A DNA stretch of 43,188 nt from Clostridia bacterium (GTDB taxonomy: Bacteria > Bacillota > Peptococcia > DRI-13 > SM3-B62). How positions within the stretch are numbered: position 1 is the stretch's first letter; the number at the start of each line of letters is the position of its first letter. Positions 1 to 11,165 of this stretch are shown piece by piece. The DNA lies in contig JAHDSQ010000035.1 in NCBI GenBank assembly GCA_018432615.1, positions 1 to 43,188 of the forward strand, in the 5' to 3' direction. A program made the translations under genes and the position numbers. The notes below the pieces were generated by a model. It ran no database searches and had not been told where the DNA came from. It saw nothing but the letters and a program-made list of their open reading frames with translations.

Positions 1-151
1 AAACATCTGCTGACACCCCGTATATTCAATTTATCTCTTTATATCTTTTACTTGCTTCTTGTTATTTAATAATTCGGCATAAAGAAGCAAATCTCCTCCT
101 GAAAATGAGGATTTATAGGGGTTTTTGCAGTGGAATCATAAATCCAACCTG

Positions 152-185
152 AAAAAAACAGCCCTTACAGATAGTTGTAAAGGCT
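152..185 (-). terminator. Intrinsic terminator, minus strand
   Basis: On the minus strand a 10-bp stem (AGCCTTTACA with TGTAAGGGCT, one imperfect pair, 6-nt loop) is followed by G and a run of seven T. It lies downstream of the decayed minus-strand genes at 269-798 and is probably their old terminator. Confidence 0.6.
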
Positions 186-268
186 ACGGTTATTTTTCAT
201 GCGGCGGTATCTCATCAACCAATAAGGTAACTCATCTGCCATGTGTAGAAGGAGTAACGATGTCGTCC

Positions 269-645
269 TCAAAGGGTGGCATTAGCCTTTTTATAGGACG
301 TATACTCTTTATTTAATTTGGCTCTTTGATGTTCTTTGTTTACTACATAAGCTGTCCATAGAAGTATATAACCGGTACGTTTTGCTAGAACAACTAAGTA
401 ATCCTTATCTTCACACCAAATCAAGATTCGCTTATCGCCTTTTCTCTCGTTCTCCCATATCTTTATATAATCGCATGTACCGTTCTCTATTGATGGTTTC
501 GGCCATCGTATTCTTTCACGCCGCCGCAAATCTGGTATTCTCTCTTTTTCATTGGATCCTTCAGATATTATATGCCAAAAGGTACACTCTTTATCTTTAA
601 GAAGGGGGTGTCTTTTTTAATCCAATCTGTTGTCCATCGTAAATC
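269..645 (-). pseudogene. Decayed small gene of an unrecognised family
   Basis: Read on the minus strand, a frame runs from about 610 to the stop at 269 and encodes recognisable protein-like sequence: CTFWHIISEG, then RIPDLRRRERIRWPKP, then RILIWCEDKDYLVVLAKR and GYILLWTAYVV near the end. The sense of the composition (FWH.ISEG, R.ERIRW, DYLVVL) suggests a conserved small family that I cannot name. An upstream piece reading RWTTDWIKKDTP (about 603-645) sits in another frame, so there is at least one frameshift near 600-610. No start codon with a ribosome binding site is visible. I read it as a pseudogene; a short gene starting at the TTG at 529 is possible but would lack the N-terminal half of the conserved part. 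Confidence 0.45.
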
Positions 646-648
646 GCT

Positions 649-798
649 CTATTTATTATAAAATCCTTAGCTTAATCTGTTTAAGTCTTTCCTGCGCTTC
701 TATTACCTGTTCCTTGGGACACCAAACTGCACCTAGAACCATCGGTTTTGATGGTCATGCTCAAGGTGGCGGTTTTCATCGCAATATATATTGAACAA
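649..798 (-). pseudogene. N-terminal fragment of a DUF3800-like gene
   Basis: On the minus strand, reading from about 798, one frame gives NIYCDENRHLEHDHQ. A one-base shift near 745-750 then gives KPMVLGAVWCPKEQVIEAQ and ERLKQIKLR before a TAG stop at 649-651. The pattern (IYCDE near the start, then a strand MVLGA.WCP and an ERL..IK helix) resembles the N terminus of DUF3800 proteins, which have an RNase H-like fold. Only about 45 codons remain of a family usually above 200 residues, with one frameshift and a truncation, so it cannot be functional. The family assignment is from pattern memory and is moderate. Confidence 0.4.
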
Positions 799-942
799 CA
801 ATCCCTTATGAAACACCTCAGAAAACGATATGGTTTTATATTCAACAAATAGAGCGGATTAACCTTATTACGGGGTATTGTTTCCATTTTATGTGGCTGC
901 TATTTGTTTATTACAGGCCAATTAAAAAGTTATATGAAACGC

Positions 943-974
943 AAAAAGACCAGGCATCAACCCCGGTCTTTTTT
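943..974. terminator. Bidirectional hairpin terminator
   Basis: AAAAAGACC pairs with GGTCTTTTTT around a 13-nt loop, giving a T run on either strand. It separates the decayed region from the tRNA-Ser/serS side. Confidence 0.6.
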
Positions 975-1040
975 ATATATTTTGATGTTACTTTTAGCAA
1001 GGTGTACCCAAACTGTCACCTAATCACAAGAAAAGCATGC

Positions 1041-1073
1041 AAAAAAGCTCCGAGATATATTCCCTGGAGCTTT
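1041..1073 (-). terminator. Terminator of tRNA-Ser
   Basis: On the minus strand AAAGCTCC and GGAGCTTT form an 8-bp stem around a 14-nt loop, followed by more T. It lies 10 nt beyond the 3' end of the tRNA-Ser gene and fits as its terminator. Confidence 0.75.
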
Positions 1074-1082
1074 ACTCTCTCA

Positions 1083-1172
1083 TGGCGGAGGGGGTGGGAT
1101 TCGAACCCACGGAAGGCGTAAACCTTCAACGGTTTTCAAGACCGCCTCCTTCAACCGCTCGGACACCCCTCC
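1083..1172 (-). tRNA. tRNA-Ser (anticodon UGA)
   Basis: The minus strand folds as a class II tRNA: 7-bp acceptor stem GGAGGGG/CCCCTCC, discriminator G and an encoded CCA (1083-1085). The anticodon stem-loop is GCGGTCTTGAAAACCG with anticodon TGA at 1136-1138. There is a long variable arm (GAAGG...CCTTC) and a T arm GTGGGTTCGAATCCCAC. The long variable arm and the UGA anticodon identify serine, decoding UCA and other UCN codons. It lies just downstream of serS, with its own promoter and terminator. Confidence 0.97.
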
Positions 1173-1219
1173 AGCATATTCTATGCTGTCATTCTCTTCA
1201 TCTTTCAAAGACAGGGATT

Positions 1220-1248
1220 AATATAGCATGTTATTGCCCTTCTGTCAA
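1220..1248 (-). promoter_or_regulatory. Promoter for tRNA-Ser
   Basis: On the minus strand, -35 TTGACA (1243-1248) and -10 TATATT (1220-1225) are separated by 17 bp. The -35 overlaps the serS stop codon. The start site would fall about 40 nt upstream of the mature tRNA. Confidence 0.75.
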
Positions 1249-2528
1249 TCTCCTACACTAATCCTTTCCATGCCTCCCATGTAGGGACGCAAGGCCTCAG
1301 GTATCACAACGCTGCCGTCTTCTTGCTGGTAGTTCTCCAGGATTGCCGAGGTTGTTCTGCCAATGGCCAAACCCGAACCGTTTAAGGTATGGACAAACTC
1401 CGGCTTGCCTTTCTCCTTCGGACGGAAACGGATGTTGGCGCGTCTGGCTTGAAAATCCTCAAAATTGCTGCAGGATGAAATCTCTCTGTAAGCATTAAAA
1501 CTCGGAAGCCAGACCTCGATGTCGTATGTTTTTGCCGCGGAAAAGCCTAAATCCCCGGTGGAAAGACAAACCACCTGATAAGGCAGCTCCAAAAGCTGTA
1601 GGATTCTTTCTGCGTTAGCCGTCAGCTTTTCCAATTCTTCGTAAGACTCTGTGGGATGAACAAATTTCACCATTTCCACCTTGTTAAATTGATGCTGTCT
1701 AATCAGCCCTCTGGTATCCCTGCCGTGGGCTCCCGCCTCGGCACGAAAACAGGGACTGTAAGCGACATGATAAAGCGGCAGCTCTTGCTCCGATAAAATT
1801 TCTCCGCGGTAAAGGTTCGTTACGGGAACCTCCGCCGTAGGTATTAAGAAGTAATCGGTATTCTCCAAATGGAACATGTCTTCTTCAAATTTAGGGAGCT
1901 GTCCAGTGCCTATCATACTATCCCTGTTGACCATAAAGGGGGGTATTACTTCCGTATATCCGTGCTCAACCGTATGCAGATCAAGCATGAAATTAATCAA
2001 AGCTCTCTCCAGACGTGCTCCCGCTTTTTTATAAAAGGTAAACCTGGCCCCCGTCACCTTGGCCGCTCGTTCAAAATCCAAAATATCCAGTCCTTCGCCG
2101 ATTTCCCAATGCGGTTTCGCTGCAAAACTAAAGTCCCCGGGGGTTCCCCACTGCCGTTCCAGCCTGTTGCTTTCCTCATCCGCTCCTACCGGGACCGTAT
2201 TGTGGGGGACGTTTGGTATTGTCATAACCAAGGCTGTTAATTCTTCGTCAATCTGCCTTATTTCTTCGTCCATTTCCTTTATTTGCTGTGAGACGGCTCT
2301 CATTTCCTTAACGAGATTTTCGGCATCTTGTCCTTCTTTTTTCATAATCCCTATCTGCTCCGAAACCGTGTTTCTGTTACTCTTTAGTTTTTCAACAACA
2401 CTTAACCTTTCACGGCGTTGTTCATCAACTTTAATGAACCGGTCTATGACTTCAGCCCCACCGTTACGGTCAACCATGTTCTTTTTTGCAATGTCAGGAT
2501 TGCTGCGTATGAGTTTAATGTCCAGCAC
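1245..2528 (-). CDS. serS: Serine--tRNA ligase
   Basis: Class II aminoacyl-tRNA synthetase that charges tRNA-Ser (and tRNA-Sec) with serine in the cytoplasm. The 427-aa product has the usual family length. The N-terminal antiparallel coiled-coil arm that grips the long variable arm of tRNA-Ser is about residues 30-100. The serine/ATP pocket shows [10 protein letters not shown] (231-240), motif 2 [14 protein letters not shown] (261-274) and motif 3 [11 protein letters not shown] (383-393). Start is GTG at 2528, preceded by an AAAGGGGG ribosome binding site. It lies 41 nt downstream of serA with no terminator between, so it is probably co-transcribed and shares the serine T-box. The tRNA-Ser gene follows directly. 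Confidence 0.97.
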   Translation of the reverse strand: MLDIKLIRSNPDIAKKNMVDRNGGAEVIDRFIKVDEQRRERLSVVEKLKSNRNTVSEQIGIMKKEGQDAENLVKEMRAVSQQIKEMDEEIRQIDEELTALVMTIPNVPHNTVPVGADEESNRLERQWGTPGDFSFAAKPHWEIGEGLDILDFERAAKVTGARFTFYKKAGARLERALINFMLDLHTVEHGYTEVIPPFMVNRDSMIGTGQLPKFEEDMFHLENTDYFLIPTAEVPVTNLYRGEILSEQELPLYHVAYSPCFRAEAGAHGRDTRGLIRQHQFNKVEMVKFVHPTESYEELEKLTANAERILQLLELPYQVVCLSTGDLGFSAAKTYDIEVWLPSFNAYREISSCSNFEDFQARRANIRFRPKEKGKPEFVHTLNGSGLAIGRTTSAILENYQQEDGSVVIPEALRPYMGGMERISVGD

Positions 2529-2569
2529 AGAACAAACCCCCTTTCGTTTGATTCAAGGTTAATCCTCTC

Positions 2570-4153
2570 CTAAAAGGCCATGTGTGTCGCATTTTCAACA
2601 TCCTGTATTTCATTAATTTTGCTCATTACCTCTTCCTCTACCGGGTGGTCAACCGTTAAGATCATCAGTGCTTTACCTCCCGGCTTTTTCCTGGCCAGCT
2701 GCATTCCGGCAATATTAACATCCTTCTCACCGAGAATCATGCCAATCTGTCCGACAAATTTCGGCCTATCCTTGTGCAGAATCAGGATTAGATTTCCCTC
2801 AGGTTGAATATCCAACGAGAACTCATCAATACTCAGTATTCTAACCTGGCCATTCTTAAAGACCGAACCGGCACAATAGCGAGACCATTTCCCATTGCCC
2901 TTAATGGTAACGCTTATCTTATTTGTATAATCCTCTTTTTGCATACTCTTGGTTTCATTGACAATGATCCCTCTTTGTTTGGCAACTAAAGGAGCATTTA
3001 CATAGTTCACCGCATCGTGCAACGAAGGGCGCAGAAGGGCTTTTAAAAAACTGTTCGTTAAAGAGTTGGTTTCAATTTTTGTTATTTCTCCAACATATTT
3101 TAGTTCGATTTTGTCGATAGGCCCTTCGGCCAGGCTGGCGGCAAGCTTACCTAGCTTCTCCGTCAGTTCAATATATGGCCTGACTACTTCCATTTGTTCC
3201 GGCTTAACAAAAGGAATATTAACAGCGTTTTGTACCGGTTCTCCACGTAGAACACGGATTATTTCACTGGCTACATCCAAAGCTACATTAACCTGAGCTT
3301 CCTGGGTCGAAGCGCCCAAATGCGGCGTTGCAACCACCTCCGGCAGTTTGAAAAGCGGGCTTTCGGTCTGAGGTTCCTTTTCATAAACATCAAGTGCCGC
3401 CCCGGCTACCTTTTTGTTAAGAATTGCTTCATACAAAGCCTCTTCGTTAATGAGCCCTCCCCTGGCAACATTCAATATCCTTACTCCGTCCTTCATTTTT
3501 GCAAACTGCTTTTTGCCAATCATATTTCTTGTCTCATCAGTCAGCGGCATATGAACGGTAATAAAATCACTCTCCGCCAACAACTCGTCAAGAGCAGCTC
3601 GTCTTACCCCCGCTCTTTGTGCTGCCTCTTCTGTAACATAGGGATCATAAATTATCACATTCATCCCGAAGGCCTTGCACCTTTTCCCAACCTCAGAACC
3701 TATTTTCCCAAACCCGATAATTCCCATATTTTTATTGCGCAATTCGATCCCCATATATTTGGAGCGGTCCCACTTTCCTTTACATAGTGATTGATATGCC
3801 TGAGGAATATGCCTTGCTAAGGCCAACATCATACCCATGGTATGCTCCGCGGCAGATGTGGTATTCCCGTCAGGTGTGTTGACAACGACTATCCCTTTTT
3901 TTGTGGCGGCCTCAACATCAATATTATCGACTCCCACGCCTGCCCTGCCTATTACCTTTAATTTATCAGCATTCTCAATGATTTTTTTCGTTATCTTTAC
4001 CCCGCTTCTAACAACAATAGCCTGGGCTTCTTTAGCCAGCTCACACAGTTCATCTTCCGTTTTTTTGAGCTGCACATCTACTTCCACACCTTCTTCTTGC
4101 TTGAAGATGTTTAATCCCTGCTCCGAAATACTATCACATACTAATACTTTCAT
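2570..4153 (-). CDS. serA: D-3-phosphoglycerate dehydrogenase
   Basis: First committed enzyme of serine synthesis: oxidises 3-phosphoglycerate to 3-phosphohydroxypyruvate with NAD+. This is the long form (527 aa) with a substrate-binding domain, a Rossmann NAD-binding domain (GFGKIG at about 147-152), an intervening regulatory domain and a C-terminal ACT domain for serine feedback. The catalytic triad is visible as Arg in NVARGG (about 231), Glu (about 260) and His in PHLGAST (about 278). I start at the ATG at 4153, which has AAAGGGGT about 10 nt upstream and gives the canonical MKVLVCD; an in-frame ATG at 4180 would add nine untypical residues. Expression is controlled by the T-box leader directly upstream. 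Confidence 0.96.
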   Translation of the reverse strand: MKVLVCDSISEQGLNIFKQEEGVEVDVQLKKTEDELCELAKEAQAIVVRSGVKITKKIIENADKLKVIGRAGVGVDNIDVEAATKKGIVVVNTPDGNTTSAAEHTMGMMLALARHIPQAYQSLCKGKWDRSKYMGIELRNKNMGIIGFGKIGSEVGKRCKAFGMNVIIYDPYVTEEAAQRAGVRRAALDELLAESDFITVHMPLTDETRNMIGKKQFAKMKDGVRILNVARGGLINEEALYEAILNKKVAGAALDVYEKEPQTESPLFKLPEVVATPHLGASTQEAQVNVALDVASEIIRVLRGEPVQNAVNIPFVKPEQMEVVRPYIELTEKLGKLAASLAEGPIDKIELKYVGEITKIETNSLTNSFLKALLRPSLHDAVNYVNAPLVAKQRGIIVNETKSMQKEDYTNKISVTIKGNGKWSRYCAGSVFKNGQVRILSIDEFSLDIQPEGNLILILHKDRPKFVGQIGMILGEKDVNIAGMQLARKKPGGKALMILTVDHPVEEEVMSKINEIQDVENATHMAF

Positions 4154-4233
4154 AGTTCTTTTACCCCTTTCCAAACTCATTTTTCATTACAATCAATAAT
4201 TGCTGTTGGGTTCCGGAAACCTTATCGTATAAA

Positions 4234-4505
4234 ACAAAAAACCCTCGTCCCTCTACCGGATTTACCGGTTGGGGACGAGAGCTACTCCCGCGTTGCCACC
4301 CTTTTTGAAGAATACGACCATGCCGACTCTTCCTCTTAATTATCCATGCATAACGGACATGACCGCTGGCTTTCACCATATCCTCCGGGGCGGACTTCAC
4401 CTTATGACCTATCGGTTTGCACCTTCCACCGACTCTCTGGTAGGTCTTTCAGTTACTTTCCCCATCATCGTTAATCTTTATGAATCAATAATAGTATTGC
4501 TATTT
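4234..4505 (-). promoter_or_regulatory. Serine-specific T-box leader
   Basis: Minus-strand leader of serA-serS. The conserved T-box AGGGTGGCAACGCGGGAG lies at 4285-4302. Stem I shows the AGAGAG element (4433-4438), a GGTGCAAACCGAT arm and flanking GACCTA/TAGGTC pairing. A UCC triplet (4392-4394) is placed as a plausible specifier for serine. A terminator follows at 4235-4282: CTCTCGTCCC pairs with GGGACGAGGG, then TTTTTT. Uncharged tRNA-Ser would stabilise the antiterminator and allow reading into serA. Reading frames that cross this stretch are not genes. Confidence 0.93.
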
Positions 4506-4511
4506 AGTGGT

Positions 4512-4540
4512 ATTCTACAGCATAATATTCCCGCTGGCAA
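4512..4540 (-). promoter_or_regulatory. Promoter of the T-box/serA/serS transcript
   Basis: Minus-strand -35 TTGCCA (4535-4540), 17-bp spacer and -10 TAGAAT (4512-4517). It sits between the ackA stop codon and the T-box leader, so the leader RNA is about 350 nt to the serA start. Confidence 0.75.
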
Positions 4541-4553
4541 GACTAATTTTTTG

Positions 4554-5765
4554 CTATAGCTTTGTTTTGCCGCTCTTGAAGATCTCGTATGTATCACGAG
4601 CAATCATCAACTCTTCATTGGTTGGAATCACAAGCACTCTTGTCGCAGCATCATCTGCCGATACATCCGCTTCTACGCCGCGGGTAAAATTCTTGTCTTT
4701 ATCGATTTTTACGCCTAAGTAATCCAATCCTTCACAGATTTTCAACCGCATTGAAGCCGAATTCTCTCCTAATCCTGCGGTAAAAACTATGGCATCCGCC
4801 CCGTTGAGTATCGCGGCATAAGACCCGATATATTTCTTAACAGCGTAAGCGAAACGATCCAAAGCGATCTGAGAACGCTTGTTTCCGTCCTCAACCGCGC
4901 TCTTCTCGATATCCCTGAAATCACTGCTGACCCCGGATAATCCCAGCACACCGCATTTTTTGTTAAGCATGTTATTGATTTCTTTAATCCCCCAGTTTTC
5001 CTTTTCCATCAGGTAACATATAATAGAAGGATCCAAATCCCCTGGTCTGGTGCCCATTACGATACCCTCAAGGGGAGTGAAGCCCATACTGGTATCAATA
5101 CTTTTCCCATTTTTAACCGCCGCTATGCTTGAACCGTTTCCTAAATGACAGGTAATAATTCTACTCTTGCCTTCAGTAAGCTTCAGCATTGCAGCCGCAC
5201 GCTGGGATACATATTTATGAGAGGTTCCGTGAAAACCATATTTGCGAATTTTATACTTTTGATAATACTCATAAGGAATACCATAAAGATAGGCTTCTTC
5301 GGGAATTGTTTGGTGGAAAGCGGTGTCAAAAACTCCCATCTGCTTAATTTCCGGCAGTATTTTTTGACAAGCTTTAATCCCCATAATGTTCGGAGGATTG
5401 TGCAACGGCGCAAGCTCACTATTCCTGCGCAATGACTCAACTACCTCTTCAGTGATAAGTACGGAGCCTGAAAAATCTTCCCCGCCATGAACAACGCGAT
5501 GTCCAATAGCCGAAAGTTCCTCGACGGACTTGATTGCCCCGTATTCAGGACTCGTTATGGCATTAATGACGAGAGAAATTGCTTTTTCATGATCATTTAT
5601 CTCTTCCTTAATGACATGCTTTTCCTTTCCCTTGCTGTGGTTGAGGACAGAGCCCTCAAGCCCTATTCTTTCCACAAGTCCTTTGGCTAAAACAGCTTCG
5701 TTCACCATATCGAACAGCTGATATTTTAGCGAAGAACTCCCACAATTAATAACTAAAACCTTCAA
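4554..5765 (-). CDS. ackA: Acetate kinase
   Basis: Interconverts acetyl phosphate + ADP and acetate + ATP; in fermenting or acetogenic Clostridia it makes ATP at the end of the acetate branch. The 403-aa product matches the family length. Active-site landmarks are Asn7 (INCGSSS), Arg90 (GHRVVHGG), Asp148 (VFDTAFH), His179 (GFHGTSH), HLGNGSS (207-213) and Arg240 (MGTRPGDLDP). Start is TTG at 5765 with GGGGGAAGGAATTT just upstream; no ATG fits. It has its own promoter and no obvious hairpin terminator before the serA promoter. No phosphotransacetylase gene is next to it. Confidence 0.96.
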   Translation of the reverse strand: MKVLVINCGSSSLKYQLFDMVNEAVLAKGLVERIGLEGSVLNHSKGKEKHVIKEEINDHEKAISLVINAITSPEYGAIKSVEELSAIGHRVVHGGEDFSGSVLITEEVVESLRRNSELAPLHNPPNIMGIKACQKILPEIKQMGVFDTAFHQTIPEEAYLYGIPYEYYQKYKIRKYGFHGTSHKYVSQRAAAMLKLTEGKSRIITCHLGNGSSIAAVKNGKSIDTSMGFTPLEGIVMGTRPGDLDPSIICYLMEKENWGIKEINNMLNKKCGVLGLSGVSSDFRDIEKSAVEDGNKRSQIALDRFAYAVKKYIGSYAAILNGADAIVFTAGLGENSASMRLKICEGLDYLGVKIDKDKNFTRGVEADVSADDAATRVLVIPTNEELMIARDTYEIFKSGKTKL

Positions 5766-5825
5766 AATTCCTTCCCCCTGACTTGGTGATAATGTTTTTT
5801 AACCCGAAATAACAAACCTTCTGTT

Positions 5826-5854
5826 ATGTTACACTATTCACAAACCATTGACAA
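5826..5854 (-). promoter_or_regulatory. Promoter of ackA
   Basis: Minus-strand -35 TTGTCA (5849-5854), 17-bp spacer, -10 TAACAT (5826-5831), in the 106-bp gap between gyrA and ackA. Confidence 0.6.
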
Positions 5855-5871
5855 TACCCAAGCATGACAGG

Positions 5872-8325
5872 CTAAAATGATAAGGACATCTGATCGTTCT
5901 CTTTACTTACCACCTTTGCTAAAGCGACGACCCTATCTTCCTTAGTCATCCTCATGATTGTAACGCCCTGCGTTACCCTGCCCATCTGTGAGATACCGTT
6001 GACAAACACCCTGATCATAATCCCATCCTGGGTAATCAGCATGATCTCATCACCCTCATAAACAACCATAATCCCGGCAACAGCTCCGTTGCGTGGTGTC
6101 ATTTTTAAGTTAAAAATACCCTTTCCTCCCCGCTGCTGTTTGCGATACTCAGAAAGCTTTGTTCTCTTACCAAAACCATTTTCCGTTATCACCAAAAGAT
6201 CGGCATTTTCCTTGTAATTGTCCATCCCTATTACCATGTCGTCATCGCTCAGCCTAATACCTATAACACCGCGGGCTGTTCTACCCATACTGCGCACATC
6301 ACTCTCCCCGAAACGAATAGCATGTCCGTTTCTTGTCGCCATGATTATTTCGTCATTACCACGGGTTAACCTTACCCCTACCAACTCATCATCCTCATCA
6401 AGGGTCAGTGCAATAATTCCGTCCTTTCTAGATGAATCGTATTCGACCAGGCTTGTTTTCTTCACAATGCCCTTCTTCGTAGCGGTAAGTAAATACTGTC
6501 CTTCCTCATAGTTCCTGACAGGAATAACAGCTGTTATTACGTCGTCACCGGCGATATTAATCAGGTTGACTATGGCCGTTCCTCTCGCCTGGCGGGTAGC
6601 CTCCGGTATTTCATAGCCTTTTAGTCTATATACCTTACCCTTATTGGTAAAGAACAGCAGATAGTTGTGGGTGGTAGTTATAAAGAGGTGCTCCACAAAA
6701 TCCTCTTCCTTTGTCGTCATCGCCGTTATGCCCCTGCCGCCTCTTTTTTGATTGCGATATGTATTAATTGGCTGGCGCTTAATATAGCCGCTGTGAGAAA
6801 TCGCGACAACAATATCTTCTTCGGCTATCAAATCTTCCGTTTCCAAGTTCTCGGCTTCATAACTAAACTGTGTGCGCCTTTCATCACAGAATTTATCTTG
6901 AATTGCCATTATCTCTTCCTTGATAATCTCCAGTACCTTTCTCTCATCGGCCAGTACGTTGCGAAAATAGGCGATTTTTGAGATCAACTCAGCGTATTCG
7001 CTTTCCAACTTTTCTCTTTCCAGTCCCGATAACTTGCCCAGGCGCATATCCACAATTGCCTGTGCTTGCTTGTCCGAAAGAGCAAAACGTTCCATTAAGT
7101 TGTTTTTTGAGGTCTCAATATTTTTCGAGCTTCTAATGATACGAATGACCTCATCAATGTGATCAATGGCTATTTTCAAGCCTTCAACAATATGGAGCCT
7201 TTCTTCTGCTTTTCGTAAATCATATTTTGTACGCCTGACGATAATGTCCTTCTGATGCTCCAGATAGTAAAAAAGCATCTCCTTAAGAGTAAGAACTTTA
7301 GGCTGTCCATCAACCAGCGCCAACATTATAACCCCGAAATTATCCTGTAGCTGTGTTTGTTTGTAAAGTTGATTGAGAATGACTTGAGCGTTAACGTCCC
7401 TTCTCAGCTCAATAACCATCCTCATTCCATTGCGGTCCGATTCGTCCCTTAAATCTGTTATTCCGTCGATTTTCTTATCCCTAACTAGTTCGGCTATTCT
7501 CTCAACTAGTTTTGCTTTATTGACGAGATAAGGAAGCTCGCTCACGACTATCCGCAATTTACCGTTATTCATTTTTTCAACCCGGCTTACCGCCCTGACA
7601 GTTATGGAGCCACGACCTGTTTCGTAGGCTTGTCTGACACCTTTCAATCCCAAGATGGTCCCACCACCTGGGAAATCAGGTCCCTTGACGATTTTCATCA
7701 GATCCGCAGCCGTTATATCAGGATCGTCAATCAAAGCAACTACTGCATCTATAACCTCGCCTATGTTGTGGGGCGGGATATTTGTTGCCATGCCCACGGC
7801 AATCCCCGAGGAACCATTGACAAGAAGGTTAGGAATACGGGAAGGTAGTACAGAGGGCTCTTCCAGGCTATCGTCGTAGTTTGCCACAAAATGGACTGTA
7901 TCTTTTTCAATACCCCGCAACAATTCTAAAGCAATTTTAGACATGCGAGCCTCAGTGTAACGCATGGCTGCTGCAGAATCGCCGTCGATTGAGCCAAAGT
8001 TCCCGTGCCCGTCTACCAAGGGATAACGTGTAGAAAAGTTTTGGGCCATCCGCACCATGGAGTCATAAACAGCAGTGTCGCCATGGGGATGATACTTACC
8101 AAGAACATCCCCGACAATACGGGCTGACTTTTTATGAGGCTTGTCCGGTGTCATCCCGGTTTCATGCATCGAATATAGGATACGTCTATGAACGGGCTTT
8201 AAGCCGTCCCTTACATCGGGAAGCGCCCTACCCACGATAACACTCATAGAGTAATCAATATATGATTTTTTCATTTCATCTTCTATCTTTATCGGTAATA
8301 CTTTCCCCTCAACATAGGTATCCAC
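5872..8325 (-). CDS. gyrA: DNA gyrase subunit A
   Basis: Breakage-reunion subunit of gyrase; with GyrB introduces negative supercoils. 817 aa, normal length. The catalytic tyrosine is Y123 in MRYTEARM. The quinolone-determining region reads [15 protein letters not shown], with Thr84 at the position of E. coli Ser83. The C-terminal pinwheel carries the GyrA box QQRGGKGIF. The start is GTG at 8325, preceded by AGGAGTGATT. It is separated from gyrB by a receiver-domain gene and has its own promoter and an upstream terminator, so it is not simply the second gene of a gyrBA operon. Confidence 0.97.
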   Translation of the reverse strand: MDTYVEGKVLPIKIEDEMKKSYIDYSMSVIVGRALPDVRDGLKPVHRRILYSMHETGMTPDKPHKKSARIVGDVLGKYHPHGDTAVYDSMVRMAQNFSTRYPLVDGHGNFGSIDGDSAAAMRYTEARMSKIALELLRGIEKDTVHFVANYDDSLEEPSVLPSRIPNLLVNGSSGIAVGMATNIPPHNIGEVIDAVVALIDDPDITAADLMKIVKGPDFPGGGTILGLKGVRQAYETGRGSITVRAVSRVEKMNNGKLRIVVSELPYLVNKAKLVERIAELVRDKKIDGITDLRDESDRNGMRMVIELRRDVNAQVILNQLYKQTQLQDNFGVIMLALVDGQPKVLTLKEMLFYYLEHQKDIIVRRTKYDLRKAEERLHIVEGLKIAIDHIDEVIRIIRSSKNIETSKNNLMERFALSDKQAQAIVDMRLGKLSGLEREKLESEYAELISKIAYFRNVLADERKVLEIIKEEIMAIQDKFCDERRTQFSYEAENLETEDLIAEEDIVVAISHSGYIKRQPINTYRNQKRGGRGITAMTTKEEDFVEHLFITTTHNYLLFFTNKGKVYRLKGYEIPEATRQARGTAIVNLINIAGDDVITAVIPVRNYEEGQYLLTATKKGIVKKTSLVEYDSSRKDGIIALTLDEDDELVGVRLTRGNDEIIMATRNGHAIRFGESDVRSMGRTARGVIGIRLSDDDMVIGMDNYKENADLLVITENGFGKRTKLSEYRKQQRGGKGIFNLKMTPRNGAVAGIMVVYEGDEIMLITQDGIMIRVFVNGISQMGRVTQGVTIMRMTKEDRVVALAKVVSKENDQMSLSF

Positions 8326-8374
8326 ACAATCACTCCTATATCACGATAATAACGTATTTTCGTTTACCATTTGT

Positions 8375-8403
8375 AGTATAGTCTTTTTACCTGATTAAAT
8401 CAA
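8375..8403 (-). promoter_or_regulatory. Promoter of gyrA
   Basis: Minus-strand -35 TTGATT (8398-8403), 17-bp spacer, -10 TATACT (8375-8380). It lies downstream of the terminator of the response-regulator gene. Confidence 0.65.
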
Positions 8404-8432
8404 TTTGTTTCCCCGGCAAATGTATTCCCCAT

Positions 8433-8461
8433 CAAAAAAATAAACCCCCTTGAGCGGGAGT
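8433..8461 (-). terminator. Terminator of the response-regulator gene
   Basis: On the minus strand ACTCCC pairs with GGGGGT (one G-T pair, 6-nt loop), followed by a T-rich tail with a run of seven T. The stem begins at the stop codon of the regulator gene. Confidence 0.6.
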
Positions 8462-8814
8462 CAACTCGTGAGGCCGTATATCAACGACTTCAACTTTTCA
8501 AACTGAAAGGGTTTTTCAAGAAAACCCTCTGCCCCCACCCTGGCAGCCATAGCAGGCAAGGATTCATGGGCGGAAAAAAGGATAAGGGGGATATTTTTTG
8601 TCCGGATATCCTGCTTTAAATGCAGGGCAACCTCTTCCCCGTCCATCTCGGGCATACGCATGTCTAGGATAATTAGATCAACCCTATCCTCTCGCAAAGC
8701 CCTTAATGCCTTTTTGGGAGAGGAAAAAGTCAGCGGAGTGTGTCCCTCTAATTCCAAGTACAAGCCCATTGCCAACAAGATTCCTTTTTCATCGTCAATT
8801 ATCGCCACCCTCAA
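8461..8814 (-). CDS. Stand-alone receiver-domain response regulator
   Basis: A 117-aa protein consisting only of a CheY-like receiver domain with no output domain. The acidic pair is Asp7-Asp8 (AIIDDEKG), the phospho-acceptor Asp51 (IILDMRMPEMDG), the switch Ser81 (LFSAHES) and the conserved Lys101 (FLEKPFQ). It should receive phosphate from a histidine kinase and act by protein contact (Spo0F- or CheY-like); the partner is not in the window. I place the start at TTG 8814, because GAGGTG sits 8 nt upstream; a GTG at 8823 lies inside that ribosome binding site. It has its own promoter and terminator, inserted between gyrB and gyrA. Confidence 0.85.
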   Translation of the reverse strand: MRVAIIDDEKGILLAMGLYLELEGHTPLTFSSPKKALRALREDRVDLIILDMRMPEMDGEEVALHLKQDIRTKNIPLILFSAHESLPAMAARVGAEGFLEKPFQFEKLKSLIYGLTS

Positions 8815-8862
8815 ACATATCACCTCATCAATAAAGTAAGTTAAGAACGAATATACGCATAT

Positions 8863-8891
8863 ATTCTATCTAATCCCCTCTTACCTGACAA
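8863..8891 (-). promoter_or_regulatory. Promoter of the response-regulator gene
   Basis: Minus-strand -35 TTGTCA (8886-8891), 17-bp spacer, -10 TAGAAT (8863-8868), about 50 nt upstream of the start codon. The rest of the 155-bp gap between gyrB and the regulator shows nothing else. Confidence 0.65.
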
Positions 8892-8969
8892 TGAGTATAA
8901 TATGTCTATGAATGTCTGCTTTTGGCTTATTTTTGTATATTATGTTGTTATTTGTCGAATGCCAATAGG

Positions 8970-11137
<2,168 letters not shown>

Positions 11138-11165
11138 GCAATATTCCTCCCTCTTATCTTCTATC

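Noticed and set aside
640-860. Partial inverted repeat AAATAGAGCG around the DUF3800-like fragment as insertion-sequence ends
   Set aside because: Only about 10 bp match exactly, there is no target duplication and the arms are AT-rich, so chance is likely.
891-1261. Plus-strand open frames near the tRNA-Ser
   Set aside because: They run antisense through the tRNA gene and its terminator and have no ribosome binding site.
4154-4180. Longer serA starting at ATG 4180
   Set aside because: The ribosome binding site AAAGGGGT lies inside this extension and favours ATG 4153, which gives the canonical N terminus.
4161-4559. Open frames on both strands across the T-box leader
   Set aside because: They cross the T-box RNA structure and terminator and have no family resemblance.
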